DNA from: Paguma larvata
Lineage: Eukaryota; Chordata; Mammalia; Carnivora; Viverridae
Length of the DNA stretch: 64,000 bases
Direction of reading: 5' to 3'
NCBI GenBank assembly: GCA_030068075.1
Contig: CM057835.1
Span: 36,941,715 to 37,005,714, forward strand
Of this stretch, positions 48,093-59,399 are shown piece by piece. The notes beneath the pieces were generated by a model, which worked only from the letters and a program-made list of their open reading frames with translations, was not told the DNA's origin and did no database searches. A program made the translations under genes and the position numbers. The number at the start of each line of letters is the position of its first letter. Within the stretch, counting starts at the first letter, position 1.

Positions 48093-48282
48093 AAAAAAAT
48101 TTTTTTTTTTACAGAGAGAGAGAGAATGGGGGAGAGAGACAGAGGGAGAGAGAAAGAATCTTAAGCAGGCTCCGTGCTCAACACGGAGACTGATGTGGGG
48201 CTCAATCCCAAGACCCTGGGATCATGACCTGAGCCAAAACCAAAAGTTGGATGCTCAACTGACTGAGCAACCCAGGCACCCC
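48093..48282 (-). mobile_element. SINEC_Fc-type SINE
   Basis: Reverse complement, head end GAGCAACCCAGGCACCCC. The duplication A(T/C)GAATGCAATT lies at 48081-48092 and 48283-48294. Confidence 0.94.
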
Positions 48283-49956
48283 ACGAATGCAATTTTAGAA
48301 AATAAATGGCTCATTCTTCTGTCTGTTTTCACTAAAAAGCTGAAAAAATCATATGTGTTTACATATGATCACATCTTTTCTATTTTCTATTTAAATGCTT
48401 ATTTGGAGGCTAAAGAGAGGACTTCATATTTATCTGGTTAGTTCTTTTTAATTTTTATCTCATGCTTGTAACTGTTCTGATAGTTTTAAAAATTTTGATT
48501 TTGCCACCGGCATTTCCAAGGGCCTTCCCAGGTTTGTGTCCTCTGTAAATCTGAGAGGCTCATTTAGAAACTGAATTCTCTAGGGTTCTGGATAACCAGA
48601 GACAGAGAGACTATCAGAAATGCCTGAACACTAAATCTGCCTTTTCCCCTGATGAGGATGTACTTTTATTGATGCTGAGCTTGGCTCAACAATCAAGAGA
48701 GTCTCAATATCTGAAAATAATCCTTTAAAAGAAGACATTAGGGACATTGATTATTTGTGTGAGTTCTTTAAGCATAATGCTAATCCTCAGGTATAAAAGG
48801 GCTGTGATGCAGCAGACAATTAAATGTCTTAGTTCCAGCAAGACTTTATCCTCTGAGGACAGAGATACTAGCTCCATGGGGCTTCCCTCTCACAGAGGCT
48901 GTAGGGGCAATTTGGCAAGGGTGCACCTCTCCTGCACGTAGTAATGATGATGCTTGGGGACGGGAGTGCACTGACTGCCCTATCACGACGCGGACTTAAC
49001 CGACCCTCTGTTTTGTTCAAGAATCACGAAGGGGCTGAGGGTCTCTTGATGTTTCCTATTTGTATAAGTTCTTCCTGGCTGACGATCAAAGGGGATGTGG
49101 TGAGCAGTGAAATTTAGCTTTTCAGATATTAGCTTTTCACGCCACCTTGCACAGAAAATGTAAGTGGCAACCGCAGGATCCATATGGATTCTGGGACCCA
49201 AAAAAGTTGAGCTGAGACATGCCGCACAGGCTCTTGCTTTGTTTATCCCCCTTGTTTAAAACATGTATTTGTCCCTGCCCCGATAAACCAGAAACTTAAT
49301 TCAGTTTTACATCGGGGGGGTCTCGTCTTGAAAGTCTGTAAGTCAGTAGTCTACCTTGGGAGTAGCTGCAGGTCTTCTATGTCCAAGTCATTGGTTAAAA
49401 TCAAGGACCTGAACAGGGTCACCAATAGACTCTTCTAGTATGCTACTAGAGGCTGCCTTCCAAGTTCATTGACCCTTTGCTTATTCCTGTAGACATGGGC
49501 ACAGCACCACCTATAAATCGACCCAATTGTATGGCGATCCGACTCACACTTCTCCAACACATGCATGACATAAGAGACTTTGTCAGTATTTTGCTGAATG
49601 AAGGTTCATTTTTATGCTATGGTATTTTCCTGGGCTAGCAGTCTAGCAGCCTTATTAAAAAGGGGAATTAGCTGACTTAATTCCTTTATAAAAAAGACAG
49701 AATTTGAGTAAATGCATAAAGAAGTCTCTAAATAGAGCAGTCCTTGTTCTTAGCATGTTAAAATGTCTAGGATTAGCACTATATTTTTTCCATGATCTGA
49801 AAAAAAATCCATCTCATCATAAAACCTACAAGTTCATACCCTAGACTCTCAAGAATCAATATTCTTCCTTTTTAATAAAAAATGAGTATAGCATTTCCCT
49901 ATTTTTAATTTTTTTGCAATGTTCTCATTTCTGAAAAAATGGATATTTTTCCTTTA

Positions 49957-49998
49957 TTATTATATATTATTAATTATATATTATTTATTATATATTAC
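49957..49998 (+). repeat. AT-rich TATTA simple sequence
   Basis: TTATTATTATATATTATTAA-type text with no G or C. Confidence 0.85.
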
Positions 49999-50314
49999 TG
50001 GGATGTAATTCTTTAAAACATACAGATTCAACTAATTTAAATAATACCTTAGATTTGCTTCATAATTATACAGAAGGGGCTGGGGTAAATAATTAAGGGT
50101 AGAGATGAATATTATTGTCTCCACTTTTGTATATATTTGAAACTTCATAAGGAACATTTAAGGCTAATTCACTTAAGGCAATTTGATGTTCTTGTACCAT
50201 GTCCTCTGATCTCTCATATGCATGTCATACTTGGAAGAAAGTGATAAAGACAAAAGCAAAGATGCAGTTAAGAAATTATGGTTGATTACATTGTTATCTC
50301 CTACAAATCCTGTT

Positions 50315-50450
50315 TATCCTTTCTTTTGTTCTTCCTTTCAACATTTTTCTCTGCTCTTTTTCTCTGTCCTTTCTTTCCTCCCTCTCTCCTTCCTTTTCTC
50401 CCTCCTACTTTCTTTCATTCTTTCCTTCCATTTGTTCATTTATCTATTTA
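50315..50450 (+). repeat. Pyrimidine-rich tract
   Basis: A largely T and C stretch with CTTCCTT and CTCCCTC runs, next to the CCAA tract. Confidence 0.85.
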
Positions 50451-50451
50451 T

Positions 50452-50487
50452 CCAACCAACCAACCAACCAACCAACCAACCAACCAA
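50452..50487 (+). repeat. (CCAA)9 microsatellite
   Basis: Nine uninterrupted CCAA units, a rarer motif. Confidence 0.96.
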
Positions 50488-50530
50488 TCAGTCTTATCTA
50501 CTTTTTGGCTTTAGTTTTGTTACATTCTAA

Positions 50531-50740
50531 TAATTTTTTATTTTTTTTGATGTTTATTCATTTTTGAGAGACAGAGTGTGAGTAGGGGAGGGGTGGAGAG
50601 AGAGGGAGACAGAATCTGTAGCAGGCTCCAGGCTGTGAGCTGTCAGCAAGAGCCCGACGTAGGGCTTGAACCCGTGAACCGCAAGATTATGACCTGAGCT
50701 GAAGTTGGATGCTTAATTGACTGAGCCACCCGGGTGCCCC
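50531..50740 (-). mobile_element. SINEC_Fc-type SINE
   Basis: Reverse complement, head end CCACCCGGGTGCCCC. The 19-base duplication TAGTTTT(G/A)TTACATTCTAA at 50512-50530 and 50741-50759 has one mismatch, the clearest in the window. Confidence 0.97.
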
Positions 50741-50941
50741 TAGTTTTATTACATTCTAAATAGTTTTACACAATTAAAGTATATTTTGCCTTTCATGTTT
50801 TGATAGCTCATTATAAAGCCTTTTATAAAGTCATTCAGATAATTAAATATCTCATTCATTTTTCAAATTTGCTCAACAAATATTTACAGAATACAGATGA
50901 AGCCTATGAGCGTTCTCTATCTGAACTCTTCCAGACTTGCT

Positions 50942-50944
<3 letters not shown>

Positions 50945-50981
<37 letters not shown>
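50945..50981 (+). repeat. (TG)18 microsatellite
   Basis: About 37 bases of alternating TG, with a GA tract nearby at 51005-51020. Confidence 0.97.
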
Positions 50982-50984
<3 letters not shown>

Positions 50985-51159
50985 GATGTGTGTGTGAAGG
51001 AGAAAGAGAGAGAGAGAGATAGGTAAAGGAGTTTGGGGGTCTAGGATAATGGTCAAATTTCTATCTTAGGACACTGGGGTGGGAAGGCCCTCTCTGAGCG
51101 AAAGTACAAACAGGAGGAATAGGTTTGCAGGTGGGGGAATGAAGAGTTCAGTTTTGGGC

Positions 51160-51790
51160 TTACATGGATTGAGATGCTTGTGGAAGTCCAAGTAGAGATA
51201 TCAGTGGCAGTTGGAGATACAGATATGGAACTCCTGACCTTGGGATACATTCCCAGAATCACTAACGAACATATAAAATGTAGCAGTTTGTCTCAAGTGG
51301 GCCAAGACTGGGAATATTTTTCAAAGAGGACACTGTATACAGTCATGGGCACTGTTAGTGGAATGAATGGTGAGCCCATCTCAAGCCATTTCATTAGTAG
51401 AAGCCTCAACAGTAAGGAGGCAAGGCTGGAGGGACATTGACTTTATGCGCTGACTATTCTGGTTCATGAGATATGGATGTGGTTTTGAAGGACTCCTTGA
51501 AACTTGTGAACCATGACAATAACGGAAAAGCCTGGAGGGAGAGTAAAATTGTATATGGAGGGAATTGGTCAAGAACAAAGCTTTGGTATTACCCAGTTTA
51601 AGGGTGTGTGGAAGGTGCTAAGAGACAGAAAAAGGAGAAAATGGTCGAAAAAAAGCAGGAGACCAGACTTGGGTGATGACATAAGAGAGTATTCCAGGAG
51701 GGCGACCCATGGTATTAACATCTTAAAGAGGCTGAGGAGCAAGAGAAATGAAGAAGCAAGTGCAAACAGTCCCTGTACCACCATGGCCTA
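51160..51790 (-). mobile_element. Old L2-like LINE sequence
   Basis: GATTGAGATGCTTGTGGAAG, TCCAAGTAGAGATATCAGTG and GCAGTTGGAGATACAGATAT follow the complement L2 text. The right part is weaker. The ORFs at 51174 and 51513 fall inside it. Confidence 0.5.
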
Positions 51791-52312
51791 GAGTAGTGCG
51801 TGTGGCCGACTCAGAGTAGTGGGCTCATTCATGTCATTGTTTTCAATTGTTGAAATCAATTTTCCTAAGAGTCATAGTGTGCACTGAAAAATCATGCTCT
51901 AGGTTCCATTCCAACTACCCACGTGCTGACGTGTAGTCCACTCCTTGAAGAACTATCTGCCTTTGATATCCCTCCTCTGGTAGAGGCCAGTGGTATCACT
52001 GTGATTTCTCCTCAGGCCCTTCCTTATCCTGCTAGATAGCCTTCCTTGTTCTGAAAGAAAGTATTCCAATCGCTCTCCTCTGATTAAAACCTACGTATCC
52101 CGTGCCTTGTAGGCTTTTAACTCAAAATTTATTCAGCATCTAAACTGAATGGATTTGAAGGTAAAGATCTATGGTTTGTCCCTAGCAAGCATTCACAACA
52201 ATGAGTGGCATGTTCATAAGTAAGTGTCATACAAGGCCGAGTGACCTCTGAGAGCAGAAAAACAGAGGAGGTGATTTAATTCCGAGAACAATTTATTCTG
52301 CTAAAAGCCAAT

Positions 52313-52348
52313 CTGATAAACTTATTTGAGCTGATAAACTTATTTGAT
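52313..52348 (+). repeat. Two exact-but-one 18-base tandem units
   Basis: CTGATAAACTTATTTGAG then CTGATAAACTTATTTGAT, differing only at the last base. Confidence 0.93.
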
Positions 52349-52689
52349 GGCTGAAAAGCCAAGGTGAGGGCGACATTTACATTTAACTAGTCTTTTCAGT
52401 TTTAATCTAAGGTACCAAATAAACTGATAATTAGGGCATTATACTGAAGGGAATTTTTGGTTAAGGGCAACTGGGCTAGAATTTCTTTAATCGAAGTTGG
52501 TGGCCACGGAGTTAGTGTTTCATTTTTTTTATTTTTTTTTAATATAAGGCTAGTCTTTTTTTTTTTTTTTTTGCTTATAGGTGAGTTCATGTTACCCTTA
52601 ATTTCATTTCTTTGCCGTTTCTTTTTGCTTCTGTGGCTTGTGTTTATGAGCTCAGAGCAGATGTTTAATGCATATACGCTATAATCACC

Positions 52690-53240
52690 TAAATTTGCCT
52701 AAATTTCTTATCAGTTGTTCTTCTTATCAATTGTTCTCTGTTCTCTATGTCCTTTGTTCTTTGGCCTTTGTAAGGCTAAGATGCCTTAACATTCCCCTGA
52801 GCCCAGGCTTCTTTCTGATTCTAAGCCTCTGATTTCCTTTTCTTAGAGCATTTACTTTAGGAAACTTTTCATTGTAAATTCTGTCTGCCCCTTTGAGAAG
52901 TAATCTCCCAGTCTCTTGCCAGTTTTACACCCCAGAAATATCTTTCTTAAGGACATGGGAACCAAACCTTTGAAATGTAATCATTGGAGGAGATCTCCCC
53001 GTCCCTGTGGAGGGTAGAAGCCTAACTTCCTGACTGGGACAACTGGCAACACAATGGATCATCTTCCCCACTAACCGCCTTTAGGACTTTTGCACTAGTT
53101 CACTGCTAGCTCACTTTAGCACTTAAAAACCCTCCCGCCTTCCAGTGAGTTGAGCTCAATCTCTCTTCTGTCTTGTAATAGTCTTGACCACATTGCAACA
53201 GTCGTCTTGAATGAAGTCTTCCCTGCCTTAACTCCCTCAC
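52690..53240 (+). mobile_element. Possible old class I (ERV1-type) LTR
   Basis: It resembles mammalian ERV1-type LTR text as I recall it: AGTAATCTCCCAGTCTCTTGCC, CCAAACCTTTGAAATGTAATC, GGAGGAGATCTCCCCGTCCC, and a degenerate poly-A region ending near GCAATTTTTCTTTGGCA. No internal retroviral genes. I could not fix the borders or a duplication. Family not asserted. Confidence 0.4.
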
Positions 53241-53803
53241 ACGCAATTTTTCTTTGGCATTTGTAATTTCTGAAACAGAGAATCTCTTTGGCACTTTCTT
53301 TTGCTGTTTAAAAAAATTATTTCTAGAAAATACTTAGCTAACCAGATTTACAATTTCCTACTTTTTTAGCTCCCTCACAGATTCTTGGAGGAACTTAACT
53401 TTCCAAGGCCCGAGGTCAGTCTTCCCCGATAATAGTTTCCTTGTCTTTTTTGCAGTCCTGCAGGGAAAGCTGCTGGGGTAACCCATATATTTTTCAACAA
53501 TTTAACACATTCTCCATGAGATCACCTTTCTCTTTTGTATGACAATCTATCAAAATCAATTCTTCCCTTTGAAACCAGCCAGTTGTCTCGTCTTGCAGAA
53601 TCTGACGTGCTGCGGACATATCCTACTTAGTGTTTGCTGATCGAAATATAATGCTCATGAAAGCACTGTTAAGGTCAGATATGTTTACCTGTTTTGGGCC
53701 AATATCTATGCTATTATTTTGCATACTTAAGGAAGAAAGATACATCTTCATGTGGCTTGCTTAATGATTCTGATCACTCATCAGAACTCATAAAATGATT
53801 TAA

Positions 53804-54030
53804 GGGGTGCCTGCGTGGCTTAGTTGGTAAGCTAACTGCTCTTAGTTGGAAGCTCTTGGTTTCACCTCAGGTCATGGTCTCATGGTTTTGTGGGTTCGAG
53901 CCCCGTGTTGAGCTCTGCGCTGACAGCAAGGAGTCTGCTTGGCATTCTCTTCTCCCTCTCTCTTTACCCCTGCCCCACTCACACTGTCTCCCTCAAAATA
54001 AATAAATAAACTTAAAGAAATAAAAAAAAG
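53804..54030 (+). mobile_element. SINEC_Fc-type SINE, diverged
   Basis: Head GGGGTGCCTGCGTGGCTTAG, GGGTTCGAGCCCCGTG, CT-rich middle and AATAAATAAA tail. Flanks ATGATTTAA and CTGATTTAA suggest the duplication. Confidence 0.93.
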
Positions 54031-55852
54031 AACACTGATTTAATAAAGTGCATGACAACCCTGAGAAATTTCTACGAAAAGTTAACGTTATGATTTGGGA
54101 ATGAATGCACAATTTTCCTGTCTCTCTCACTTGAAAAATTTAGAGCTATTCTGTTTCTGTGGCTATAAACCTAATGTCCATCATCCTTCGATTCAGACAA
54201 CTTTAACTCGGAAGACATTTGTGACATAGGTATTTGTCCGTGCCAGAAAGTGCCCCACGTGGAATTACTCCAGAAGGAACTGTGACAATGTACTTAAACT
54301 TTGTAAATAAGTATTTACAAAATCATTAAATAAGCACATTTTTAGATTTCCTGTGGTGGGTTGGCTGGTATGTCTTTAATGTAACAAGAATAAATTCAAA
54401 GATTCCCTTCAGGGCTTTACTGGTTTGTTATGTTAAATGTTAATATAGTTTTCTTTTTCTGACAAACCACTGGCCCATAATGTACGTGGCTCCTGACTTT
54501 CAGTCCTAAGAATGTATGGTATGGAAGGACACCTGTGTGGCTTCGCATTTTGTGTAGATGGGCAGCAGTAATGAGGTTCCTTCCTCTGTTAGATTTGTAT
54601 CAACAGAGGTCACAACTGCAGGGGACTGGCCATGCCAGAAGTGAATATAAAGAACCAAACATGGCCTAGGAAATTGGAAGGGCAAGGCTGCAATTCTCTC
54701 AGGCACTTCAGACATGTCTCTGAAAGTGGAAAAAGCAAGGAGCATGATTGAGATTTCTCACATCAATTTTAATTTTCTTTCCTTTTTGTTAGTTCTAACG
54801 TGGTCTTGGTGCCTCCAGATTACTGGGGAATGATAAAGGAAAATATGAATCTTATTATCTGGGACTTTCCTTTATCTGCTCCCGACCCTCATTCTTGCCA
54901 AATCAGTTCTAATCTTCAGTAGAAACCTAATTTTGTCTAGAGCCTTCTCAGAGAGAAAGGCTTACAACTCACGTCTGCTCATCTTCATTCCTTATGCAAG
55001 GAAGGAGAGATAAAAAGACAGTAAGAGAATTGTACTTTTTTCTTTATAACATTTAATTTGAGATATGTCTCCTCCACCATGTCAAGTTCTTCTTCCTTAT
55101 GAATAAGAAACAATGGCCTGTAGTAGAGAAACTACCAACCAATTACTTACATGGTAATCATGCATTTACATATGTCAATAACCTTTATTTAATGGGTTAT
55201 CCATTAGGGTCAGTAAATATAGTCTTGGTTTGGTTTCCCTCATGTAGCAGGTCATCATCAAGCTATATTTTAGCTTAGTTGGTTAGTTTAGGAAACTATA
55301 TTTTCCTTGTCACTTTTTAGAAACTGGTTCGTGGGGGACAGATTCTTCCCTTCTCCATGAAGTCCAAATGACAGCTTATAGTTTAGTCTCGTGATCATGC
55401 CCGATTCTTCTTTCCAACACGGACATGTGATATCATTTTGCAGTTAAGACACTCAATAAGTCATTTCACAAATTATATCTAGTGCCTACAATATGCCAGA
55501 CACGGCGATACTGAGGGGGCATGAACACAGACTTTACACTTTACTGGACTGTGTTAATGCCAACACTAAACAGTGTTTATCACGTGTCTCTGTGTGGGTA
55601 TATATATGTTTGGCTCACCGAAACTTTTCCTTTCCTAGAAAATATACACTCCAGTAATACATTATGATCATTCACTGACTAGTTTAACTATTAGGTAATA
55701 GGAGGCAAAAATGCCTAAATGTACATTTTATACAAGGAATTTAGGATTTTAAGGAAAAGCACAAATGCCATAAGGATTAAATGGTTATTTCCAGCCTTTC
55801 TGTGAGTATTCAATGGAAATGATAGGGTGTTTCTTAAAAGTTCTGTACTTAC

Positions 55853-55920
55853 TCATCTCTGCAAACAGCTGTCTTCTTTCTGCCATGGTATTTCCTCTTT
55901 TCCCACTATCTTCAATCATT
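55853..55920 (-). CDS. DTNA: DTNA (alpha-dystrobrevin) exon with the start codon, residues 1-22
   Basis: This is the first coding exon of alpha-dystrobrevin, a cytoplasmic dystrophin-related adaptor that binds dystrophin and syntrophins in the dystrophin-glycoprotein complex at the sarcolemma, neuromuscular junction and elsewhere. On the minus strand the ATG is at 55919-55917 and the exon reads MIEDSGKRGNTMAERRQLFA, then EM and one base of the next codon. The match to the DTNA N-terminus separates it from DTNB, which I recall as MIEESG. The donor is a consensus GTAAGT at 55852-55847. An acceptor AG at 55922-55921 leaves only one untranslated base before the ATG, so the rest of the 5' UTR is on exons upstream. 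A second in-frame ATG at 55886-55884 (Met12, ACCATGG) has a better Kozak context than the first. The coding part is 67 bases and ends in phase 1. Confidence 0.96.
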
Positions 55921-55959
55921 CTATGAGATAAAATGGTTATAATGTTATTACCCTCATGC

Positions 55960-56074
55960 TAATGAGGCAAACAACCATTTCTATGTAAACAAGCTTACTG
56001 TAGTTACGCCACAAACACAAACTATTTAAAACGGTATTTAAAAAGTATAGCGTTAACGTTCACTAATTTAAATT
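55960..56074 (+). repeat. Local duplication, copy 1 (beside the start exon)
   Basis: 115 bases starting TAATGAGGCAAACAACCATT and ending CACTAATTTAAATT, repeated at 57606-57721 with about 10 differences. It begins 40 bases from the DTNA start exon. Confidence 0.9.
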
Positions 56075-57079
56075 GCCAACACATATTTTTCCATACACGA
56101 TTGTTGTAATTGTTGGGGGGGGGTATAAAATTTTTATTTTCTGACATAAAAATAACTACAATAGCAGATGACCTTGTGCAAAACCGAATACAACCAGCTG
56201 CCATCTGTTAGGTGATTCATTTCACACAGAGGTGCTCTTTCAATTTTGGGAATGCCTACGAAGAATATAGAACAGATATCATGAATTCCATTCAACAAAT
56301 GATGAGATTGAGAGTCTCAAAGTGAATGGCATAGACATTTGGACTCCAAGACCAGATTGGTTCCCGCCATATCCTGCAGAACGTTGTCCCCATGCACCCA
56401 AAATCTCAGCTTACGAGCAGGTCATTTTTCAAGTATTGATCTCTCATTTGAATGTTTGGAACCTGCGATAGCTTTTCTATACATAATAGTTTCATGCAAG
56501 GTGGTTAGGTTCACGTTTCTCTACTTAACCATACTACTGTCTGCAGTAACCATTTAAAAAGCACTATGAAAATGCCAACAGTTAAAACAGAGAACAAAAA
56601 ATATTAAAAAATTAAAATTTGACTTGAGGAAAAATAAGATAATGAGAAAAGTTAATGAAAATGTTGTTTAGCCCAATAGATATTCAAGGACTTTGGGCTA
56701 AATATTAAAGGTTTTTTAGGTTGGTGGAGTTGATTTTTTATTATATCTACTTAAACTTTTAGAAACTAAAGTTTTCTCTCTCATACACTCAATACATATC
56801 CACATATACCACCGTGTTTTGACTCTCAGGCACGGTAAACAGAAGGTACAGCTGATCTTTTTGCTTCCCTTTAATGGACCCTGCTCTTTCTCGATCTATG
56901 CTATTTTTTTTTTTTTTGGTCTGGATTTCTCTCTCCCTGTGCCTAGCTAACCTGCAATAACCCTTCAGCTCTTGGTTTAGGTGGATCTTCCTCTGAAATT
57001 CTTCCTAACTCTCTTATGATTGGCTGGGTTTGGTGCCTTTCCTCTGAACCTCTGCAACCCATTGTCCTTTTTTTCTCGA

Positions 57080-57240
57080 TGCTAAAAATTCACTTAATAA
57101 ATCTTTATGGAGTGCTTTCTATAATCCGGAAATCAAATTAAGTTCTGGGTATAAAATGATCAAGTCACAGTTCCTGTCTCTAAAGTGCTAATACTCTTGT
57201 GAGGGGAATGCAAAAGCATAGAAGCTATGATACCACAGTG
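57080..57240 (-). mobile_element. L2 3' end, complement orientation
   Basis: TTCACTTAATAAATCTTTATGG, TCTGGGTATAAAATGATCAAG and CAGTTCCTGTCTCTAAAG are typical of the reverse L2 3' end. Confidence 0.65.
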
Positions 57241-57605
57241 AAGTAACTATAGCCACAGAGGTGGAAATTGACTACCTGAGGGTAAATTTAACAGAACTAG
57301 GTTGCAGAAGATGCCTCAAGAGATAACGGGGCTGTAACTCACCTGAGGGTAAAAGAAAATATTGGCGGTGAAAACCAATGTGATGTCAGTCAAACTGGTC
57401 AAACAGCCTCACCAGTTGTTTCTATGAGGGGAGGATTATTTGCCTACTGCCAGGAAGGGAAAGAAGGACATAGAACAGCCTCGGTTTACAGAGTTAAGGG
57501 AAGAGCGTGCTCCCATTCATGATGGGTGATGATGTAACCAGGGTGTGGCCTAAATAATATAATAATTGGAAAAGAGTGGAGTTATTAATGAAGTGTCTTC
57601 CATTT

Positions 57606-57721
57606 TAATGAGGCAAACAACCATTTCTATGTAAACAGGCTTGCTGTAGTTATGCCACAGACACAAACTATTTAGAACTGTGTATTTAAAAAGGATAGCT
57701 TTACATTCACTAATTTAAATT
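57606..57721 (+). repeat. Local duplication, copy 2
   Basis: Second copy of 55960-56074, same orientation, 1,646 bases away. It runs into the palindrome CACTAATTTAAATTAGTG (57708-57725), which copy 1 lacks. Confidence 0.9.
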
Positions 57722-59399
57722 AGTGAATTCACTGATTCACTGCTGAACACAGCCGGGTACTTTCTTGTTCTGATTTTAAATATGCAGGTAGGGTCGATAT
57801 ATAGAGATCTGGAGAAAAACACACCCTTCCTGATTCACATAACCCCATCTCCTTTACTCCAGAGGAAGTGGGTAGATAATAATCTGCCATTCACAAAACA
57901 GTCTGGACACAGTTTGAATCTTTATTTCAAGAGCTTAGAAGTAAAACTGAAGCAATAGAGAGATACGGAATAGAACCAGTGATACATTCCTGCATCTGTC
58001 TGTATGTTGAAATGAGATGAAAAGAATCTTTAAAAATAAATCACGAAGAATGGCAGGCTGGAAAGCTCTGACGGAAAATATCGAGGAAGACTAGCCACCA
58101 AACTCATAGTGCTTACTGCCTGAACCCCTCAATTGGTACTGTTTGTGACATCTCTTTCCTAGTTAACTTTTGGCATGTCTCTCTGTAAGGCCTTTGAAGG
58201 CAGTGACTTCAAAAATTCTAAATTCTTCGCAGTGCTTAGGAAAATCCAGTCAGTAAATGACACGTTCAGTTAGTATTCATTGGAAAAAAAATGAATGGAA
58301 CAAAAATAAATAGAGGAAAGAACAGTAAGAGCGAAGTTCGCTCTCCATGAAACAGACTTTCAATTATATTTCCCAAATCTGACTCACAGAAGAGTTGGGT
58401 TCAGATTGTACTAGTTTCAGAAATTATTTGAAATGAGAGAAATTAATTTCTATCTATCAGGACTTAGGGCCATACATTTTAAAGCAAAATCTTATCTTAT
58501 GAAATAGAAGTTGCAAACAGATGCAGAATACACTGGTGTCGCCTCTTGGTCTCTTCATCCTCATTCTGCGATTAACATAAAAGAACCATCATTAGTTACG
58601 TAATAGGAATTAATTCTCACTTTGAAGTAAAATGCGCACCTTATGAGGACAAGAAGGAAAAAGTCAGTAGTGTGAAATAGTAGAAAGTGTGGAATATAAT
58701 TACAAATGCAAAAAGAAAATAACACATTTCTCAATTTACCCCTCAAGTTTCCTGGGAAGCAGCACCATTAGATCAAATTGAAAATATATACTTACTACCC
58801 ATTGAGCACAGTCATAACGGTAAAAAGAGGAGAGCTGCTAGTTTATAGCTTACGGAGACTCAACAGAGGGACTTACAGACAGGCAGCTCATGAATCAAAT
58901 AGGCCAGGACGACCACTGTGGGCTCCTTAGTTTCCAATTTAACTCTAGTCAATAGGCTTTGAAATACATAATGCTTGACTTCAGAAAGAAAGAAGAGGAA
59001 AACTTTCAGTAGGGGAAGGAGGGAGTGTTTTTACAGAGAGCTATTTTGCTTCTGAAATTGTCAGGAAGCTCTGCTTTTCATGAATTTAGCATATCAACAG
59101 CTGCCCAAAGTCATATGGAGGAGATGAAGGGGAAAAGAACCCATCTGTGACAATACTAATGTCACAAGGTGTGTGGCTCACCAACACGCCTAATTTGGTG
59201 AGTTTCTGTTACTCCCTCATGTAGACAAGATGCTTGCAACCTTAGAATTTACCAGATTACATAAATGTCAAAACAGCAAAAGGAACTAACAGGTGATGAA
59301 TAAGTGATGAGCCCCATTAAGACATTTCCTTTACTAGGGTTCAGTCCCATGAATTATACAGAGTATGTGTTGTTTTCACTTCTGAGAATCTATCCATTT

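Larger units (their letters stand above)
45836..55852 (-). other. DTNA intron (10,017 bp) interrupting codon 23
   Basis: This phase 1 intron follows the start exon. It contains two MIRs (46235, 47355), three SINEs (48093, 50531, 53804), a pyrimidine tract, CCAA and GT microsatellites, probable L2 sequence (51160-51790) and a possible old LTR (52690-53240). The stretches 46430-47350, 47535-48080, 48300-50310, 51795-52310, 53300-53800 and 54035-55850 hold nothing I recognise. Confidence 0.87.

Noticed and set aside
1..55920. DTNB or DMD instead of DTNA
   Set aside because: The start MIEDSGKRGNTMAERRQ and the EGHGKISVFAVKMALATLCG block fit DTNA. The DTNB residues I recall at those sites (MIEESG, EGRGKLTVF) differ. 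From memory, so an alignment is still the test.
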